From Flavobacteriales bacterium (GTDB lineage: Bacteria; Bacteroidota; Bacteroidia; Flavobacteriales_D; Crocinitomicaceae): a DNA stretch of 8,057 bases. Within the stretch, counting starts at the first letter, position 1. Each line of letters begins with the position of its first letter. Location of the stretch: the NCBI GenBank assembly GCA_018665005.1, contig JABJEE010000159.1, positions 1-8,057 of the forward strand, written 5' to 3'. The notes under the pieces are model-generated. The model was not told the DNA's origin. It was given only the letters and a program-made list of their open reading frames with translations, and ran no database searches. Shown here one piece after another: positions 4,569-8,057 of the stretch. The position numbers and the translations under genes are program-made.

Positions 4569-7409
4569 GTCTAAGGCTCTTAAAACCGGAAGCACCTGTC
4601 TACCTCCTTCTACTCTCAAACTTATATAATATATTCCATTTGAAAGAGCGGACAAATCAATAAAGTCCCCTTTTGTTTTAGCCATTACCTGTTTGCCTTC
4701 TTTAGAAAAGACTTGAATATCTGTTGCTTCTGAACTGAAAAATAATTTTTCAACCGTCGGATTTGGATAAACGTATCTCTGATTAAGACTGTTTTCTTGT
4801 AGATTGAGCGCGCTCAAATATATAGAGTCCAACGCTGTACAATTGTTTGAATCCGTGATTTCTAATGAATACCAGCCTGGATTGAGGTAAACAATAACAG
4901 ACTCGTCTATTTGCGAATTGCTCCAACTATAGGAATACGGAGGCAAACCTCCATTTACATTAGAAATGATTATTCCGTCATAACTGGCCTCTCCTGAGGG
5001 AAGAATCATGTCAAACGCTATATCAATTGGGTCTAGATTTAACATTTCAATTTCTACCTGCTGAGCACAACCATTAAGATCGGAAACAAACAGGGTATAA
5101 TTTCCTTCTGAAAGACCTGATATTATCGAGTCTTGGTATTGCACTCCGTTAAGGAAATAGGAATATTCAGGTGTTCCACCTGAAACCATAGAAATAACTT
5201 CTCCATCAGATTCTCCTGCACAAAGCCACTCTGTGAAGTTTATGTCAAGTAAAAGAACATCTGGGCTTGCTACTTCTATTTGCAATGAATCATGACATCC
5301 ACGAATATCTGTAGCCTCAACTGTATAAATTCCTTCGGGCAAATTTTCAATATTATTAGTTGTGTCACCATTAAACCACAATATACTCTGAGGGGTGAAA
5401 ATGGTGTCCATTTCCAATAGAATCGAGCCATCAGAATCCCCATAACACAGCACGTCTTCCACCCAAAAATCAATAATTACGGCTGGCGGTTCTGGGACCA
5501 ATACAGAGTCAGTCACAATACAACCGTCTGTGTGAGTAATTACGACTGAGTTCCATCCAGAATGTAAAGAATCATTAGGTTTAGTGGTGTATCCATTTTC
5601 CCATAGAAAAGTGCAACCACTAAACATACATGGGCATCCCGATGATGACATTGTAGCATTTCCATCCTGATCTCCTACACAAGTTGGAGGAGAAATTGCA
5701 CCAAAAGAAATAATATAAGGGTCCGAAAGAACAACCTCTCTATCCTCATAACAACCCATTCTATTGGTAACCCTAACCCAATATTCCCCAGCAATTAAGT
5801 TACTTAGAATTGGTTCGATGGTTCCATCAGACCAATTGTATGTGTATGGCCCTGTGTTACCAAATGTGTTTGGTGAAATTGATCCATCTGATTCATTATT
5901 ACATGACGGTGAAATTGTTGTCACGCTTGAAATAACACTATTGAAACCACAATTTACAGGAAAATAAGAATACGCCCCATTATTTTGATTGCCTAAGTAC
6001 CCTCCCCATGATATACCAGCATTTGGTCTTATTGACGAAAGGTCTACTCTTTTAACATAAATTCCATTGGTTGCTCCTGGATTTAAACTGTCCTTTTTAT
6101 ATGCATATATTAATTCCGTGTATTGATCGTTATCAATATCCCGAAATAATGGTGTTGAGCCAAGATTAACTCCAGCTTCAAAATTGGTAAGAGGAGTTAT
6201 TGTATTGTTCACAAAATCAATCTGTTCAATTCTATGCTGAAAGTAACCGTTGATGTTGTAGGTGACCGATGCTATTGCTTCGTCACGGCCGTCATTATTC
6301 AGATCTATTGCGTTTCCAGAAGAGTAGTTGAGCTGACCTAGACTATCGATAAACTTCATTTCTCCTGTTGAACCATCAAGCATTACCTGATAAAAATCAG
6401 AAAATGAAGGGGCTATTCCTTTAAATAAAGTAAGAAAAATATCTGGCGTTAAATCTCCCGTAAAGTTTCCAATAACAGGTTCGGCGCTTGACTCAGTTCC
6501 TGGATGCTGGAAAGACCAATCAATTGAAAAATCACTGCCATTTATTTTTTCCAACTTGCCATCAAATGAGATGAATACAAAATCATAAACCTGAGATGAA
6601 TCATTAAAGAAAACAGAAGCTGGAGCAATGTATCCTTTTTCCAAATCCGTAGCTACCGCTATTGATCCACTCGTATTATTTCCAAGAATGCTTGTTAGAG
6701 GACAAGCATAAAATGATCCTCCAAGATTTTCTCCTCCCGTTCCAAAAAGAACCCAATCGATTCCATTGTTTTGCGGGTCTACAACTATTGGAGAGCAGTA
6801 TGTTTCTGCGCTATCCGGAACCACTGCGTTCGCCAATATTTCTCCTGTAAGAGAGCTCAGAACCATTACATGACCAGGAGGGCGATTTGTTTCCCATTCT
6901 GGTGCCGAATGGTCTCCTCCATTAGTAACCAATAAATCCATTAGGGCATCTCCATCAACATCATTAATGAACTGGGGATTATAGAAATTATACCACCCAC
7001 TATCTGCTGGATCCGTTCCGTTAGGAAAAAACTCCCAAATTAGAGAGCCATCAGAACCGTCTAGAGCATAAAATTGTGCTTCTCTGCCTGTAATAAAAAC
7101 ATCCTTGATACCGTCGTTTGTTATGTCTTGAAAAACAGCTGATCCAAAAACCTCATTTCGAGAAGGGGCATTCCAAAGAAGCTGCCCTGTGCTTCCATTA
7201 ATTGCCATGATACCAGAATTACTATCAAATCCATCTTTTCCTCCCCCGATAATAATATCTAATACCCCGTCAAAATTTATATCATGACTATGTGGCGATG
7301 AGTATGTAGAAATAGAATCAGCAAAGTAAGTCCATGATGAAGCCTGGGCTCTTAGCTCAAACGGACTGAGTAATAAAACAAAGAAAAAGATTTGTGTTAT
7401 ACCCCTCAA
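4566..7409 (-). CDS. T9SS type A cargo protein: calcium-motif beta-propeller plus five SprB-like repeats
   Basis: A predicted secreted, cell-surface or released protein of 947 residues. Residues 1-22 form a Sec signal peptide (hydrophobic IFFFVLLL, then LRAQA near the cleavage site). Residues about 30-460 carry about eight FG-GAP/VCBS-like Asp-rich motifs at 47-61 residue spacing, for example DINFDG (43), DITNDG (95), DVDGDA (150), DLNNDG (369) and DIDNDQ (424). PQQ-propeller-like strands such as MAINGSTGQLLWN and YALDGSDGSLIWEF are mixed in, which together suggest a 7- or 8-bladed calcium-binding propeller. Residues 498-866 hold five repeats of about 75 residues resembling the SprB repeat. 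Residues 871-947 are a T9SS type A sorting domain (YPNP at 881, then G-K-Q-V and LSNGIYYISL). The start is a TTG at 7409: no ATG or GTG lies between the in-frame stop at 7424-7422 and the signal peptide. It lies 17 bp downstream of another T9SS cargo gene. Its ligand is unknown; adhesion is an inference from the domain types. Confidence 0.9.
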   Translation of the reverse strand: MRGITQIFFFVLLLSPFELRAQASSWTYFADSISTYSSPHSHDINFDGVLDIIIGGGKDGFDSNSGIMAINGSTGQLLWNAPSRNEVFGSAVFQDITNDGIKDVFITGREAQFYALDGSDGSLIWEFFPNGTDPADSGWYNFYNPQFINDVDGDALMDLLVTNGGDHSAPEWETNRPPGHVMVLSSLTGEILANAVVPDSAETYCSPIVVDPQNNGIDWVLFGTGGENLGGSFYACPLTSILGNNTSGSIAVATDLEKGYIAPASVFFNDSSQVYDFVFISFDGKLEKINGSDFSIDWSFQHPGTESSAEPVIGNFTGDLTPDIFLTLFKGIAPSFSDFYQVMLDGSTGEMKFIDSLGQLNYSSGNAIDLNNDGRDEAIASVTYNINGYFQHRIEQIDFVNNTITPLTNFEAGVNLGSTPLFRDIDNDQYTELIYAYKKDSLNPGATNGIYVKRVDLSSIRPNAGISWGGYLGNQNNGAYSYFPVNCGFNSVISSVTTISPSCNNESDGSISPNTFGNTGPYTYNWSDGTIEPILSNLIAGEYWVRVTNRMGCYEDREVVLSDPYIISFGAISPPTCVGDQDGNATMSSSGCPCMFSGCTFLWENGYTTKPNDSLHSGWNSVVITHTDGCIVTDSVLVPEPPAVIIDFWVEDVLCYGDSDGSILLEMDTIFTPQSILWFNGDTTNNIENLPEGIYTVEATDIRGCHDSLQIEVASPDVLLLDINFTEWLCAGESDGEVISMVSGGTPEYSYFLNGVQYQDSIISGLSEGNYTLFVSDLNGCAQQVEIEMLNLDPIDIAFDMILPSGEASYDGIIISNVNGGLPPYSYSWSNSQIDESVIVYLNPGWYSLEITDSNNCTALDSIYLSALNLQENSLNQRYVYPNPTVEKLFFSSEATDIQVFSKEGKQVMAKTKGDFIDLSALSNGIYYISLRVEGGRQVLPVLRALD
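4569..4799 (-). other. T9SS type A C-terminal sorting domain
   Basis: These are residues 871-947 of the cargo protein. The block contains YPNP (881-884), a leucine-phenylalanine strand (KLFFSS), IQVFSKEGKQV, FIDLSALSNGIYYISLRV and a final strand GRQVLPVLRALD. This order matches the beta-sandwich sorting tails recognised by the type IX translocon and cleaved by PorU-type sortases. The last residues (RALD) are less basic than usual. Confidence 0.85.
4814..5918 (-). repeat. Protein-level array of five SprB-like repeats
   Basis: Within the cargo gene the pattern C-x-G/N-x-x-DG ... W-x-N/D-G ... G-x-Y-x-V ... GC recurs with opening cysteines at residues 503, 577, 655 and 730 and closing cysteines at 553, 630, 705 and 781. 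The 50-53 residue spacing within each repeat suggests one disulfide per repeat. The fifth copy (about 803-866) keeps YDG, YSWS and GWYSLEITD and the closing Cys857 but has no opening Cys. Repeat 2 carries three extra cysteines (592, 594, 599). The copies are clearly diverged in sequence and not near-identical at DNA level. Confidence 0.75.
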
Positions 7410-7426
7410 TTGAATTGCTTGTTAAG

Positions 7427-8057
7427 TTATCTTACTAGGTGCAAAAATCCCTGACCCTGTATTTCAACTCCTAGGTCACCAGGGCCGCTAGACACGCCTA
7501 CTCCTTCGTACTTATAAAAATAAACGCCATCTTCTAACTCATTGCCATCAGGTGTTTTTCCGTCCCATGAAGGATTATCATTGTCCGGGTCATTACTTGT
7601 AACGTCAAAAACAACGTTTCCCCATCTGTTAAAAATAATTAACCCAAACTCTGACAAATTTTCTGTAGTAAGAAAAAACTCTTCGTTAACATCATCAACA
7701 TCTCCATTTGGTGTGAAAACATTTGGTGCAGAAACAATCGGTTCTGGATACAAGCAGGTTCCATCATCTTGTGTTGCTAATGGATTGTAGTTTAGAGCCG
7801 TCTCTTCCGTGCATCCACAAATATTCATTGTTATTTCAACCGTTGTAATGTCCTCACAATTCTCTCCCTGAGACACTATCAGTTGGGCCGTAAAGGTTTC
7901 TGCATTTGACCCACTGTACGTATTCGTAAATAATTCATTTAAATCATTGCTGGTTTGGACCGCAGAACCATCTCCAAAACTTAATGAAAATTCGTCTCCG
8001 TTTTCACTTGATGAATAATCAAAACTGACGAGCAAGTCAGCACATCCTGCACTTGGG
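7427..8057 (-). CDS. T9SS type B (gliding-associated CHU_C) cargo protein, C-terminal part only
   Basis: The frame is open to the right edge of the window. At least seven codons precede the TTG at 8035 without a stop, so that TTG is not a start and the gene begins outside. The visible 209 residues contain a PKD-like fold fragment (FSLSFGDGSAV ... FTAQLIVSQGENC); then GCTEETALNYNPLATQDDGTC (about 7816-7754), a short Cys-flanked, Asp-rich motif common in secreted Bacteroidota proteins; and then a CHU_C/gliding-associated C-terminal domain from about 7732 to the end (APNVFTPNGD, IIFNRWGNVVFD, WDGKTPDGNELEDGVYFYKYE, GFLHLVR). This tail is the T9SS type B sorting signal, used for secretion and often for attachment to the surface. 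It is the first visible gene of a minus-strand operon with the 947-residue cargo protein 17 bp downstream. Confidence 0.88.
   Translation of the reverse strand, partial: PSAGCADLLVSFDYSSSENGDEFSLSFGDGSAVQTSNDLNELFTNTYSGSNAETFTAQLIVSQGENCEDITTVEITMNICGCTEETALNYNPLATQDDGTCLYPEPIVSAPNVFTPNGDVDDVNEEFFLTTENLSEFGLIIFNRWGNVVFDVTSNDPDNDNPSWDGKTPDGNELEDGVYFYKYEGVGVSSGPGDLGVEIQGQGFLHLVR
7754..7816 (-). other. GCT-x-NYNP-x-DDGTC motif before the sorting tail
   Basis: The encoded 21-residue segment begins with GCTEETALNYNP and ends DDGTC. Its two flanking Cys could form a disulfide, and its Asp-rich half could bind calcium. A motif of this kind is often found singly or in tandem just before or between domains of secreted proteins in Crocinitomicaceae- and Flavobacteriia-type genomes. 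Its function is not established to my knowledge. Only one copy is visible. Confidence 0.65.

Noticed and set aside
5276..5967. Open frames at 5276-5473 (minus) and 5764-5967 (plus) within the SprB-repeat region
   Set aside because: They lie in other frames of the 947-residue cargo gene, which shows clear repeated domain structure throughout; shadows. The frames at 6662-6850 and 7542-7790 are rejected for the same reason.
8033..8035. TTG at 8035 as the start of the type B cargo gene
   Set aside because: The frame remains open upstream to the window edge (visible PSAGCAD), and the start falls inside a PKD-like domain without a signal peptide; the gene is simply cut by the window.
1..8057. tRNA, rRNA, CRISPR, insertion sequence or prophage content
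   Set aside because: No regularly spaced DNA repeats, transposase-like frames, terminal inverted repeats or RNA-gene-like sequence were noticed. Spacers are all under about 150 bp.

Overview
The window comes from a Bacteroidota chromosome, most likely a free-living or marine flavobacterial-type organism. The evidence is a type IX secretion (T9SS) type A sorting tail, a T9SS type B (CHU_C, gliding-associated) sorting tail, SprB-like repeats, AT-rich spacers, no Shine-Dalgarno sequences at the starts, and two perfect matches to the Bacteroidota -7 promoter element (TAnnTTTG). Nothing points to a mobile element, prophage, CRISPR array or RNA gene, and no gap between genes exceeds about 150 bp.

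Left part (1-1736). A class II fumarase gene, fumC, lies on the minus strand. It is followed by the first codons of a secreted-protein gene that runs off the left edge, with a perfect hairpin in the spacer. Divergent from fumC on the plus strand is a 51-codon open frame for a small hydrophobic membrane protein. The 67-bp divergent spacer holds two overlapping -7 elements, one for each direction.

Middle (1737-2877). A plus-strand tryptophan 2,3-dioxygenase gene (first step of the kynurenine pathway) stands without other kynurenine genes. A compact array of GTCA/TGAC half-sites upstream may be an operator. Near the C-terminus the substrate-binding GTG loop appears twice in tandem.

Right part (2880-8057). 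A tightly packed minus-strand operon is transcribed from beyond the right edge. In order it encodes: the C-terminal part of a large T9SS type B cargo protein (PKD-like domain, GCT...DDGTC motif, CHU_C tail); a 947-residue T9SS type A cargo protein made of a calcium-motif beta-propeller, five SprB-like repeats and a sorting tail, with an apparent TTG start; and a family 5 (oligopeptide-type) solute-binding lipoprotein whose ATG directly follows the previous stop codon in the same frame. The operon converges on the dioxygenase gene with 2 bp between stop codons.

The housekeeping enzymes are secure calls. The most interesting part is the surface operon, where two different T9SS sorting classes and an orphan peptide-binding-type lipoprotein appear to be made from one transcript. 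Its function cannot be read from sequence alone; a cell-surface adhesion or nutrient-capture module is an inference.
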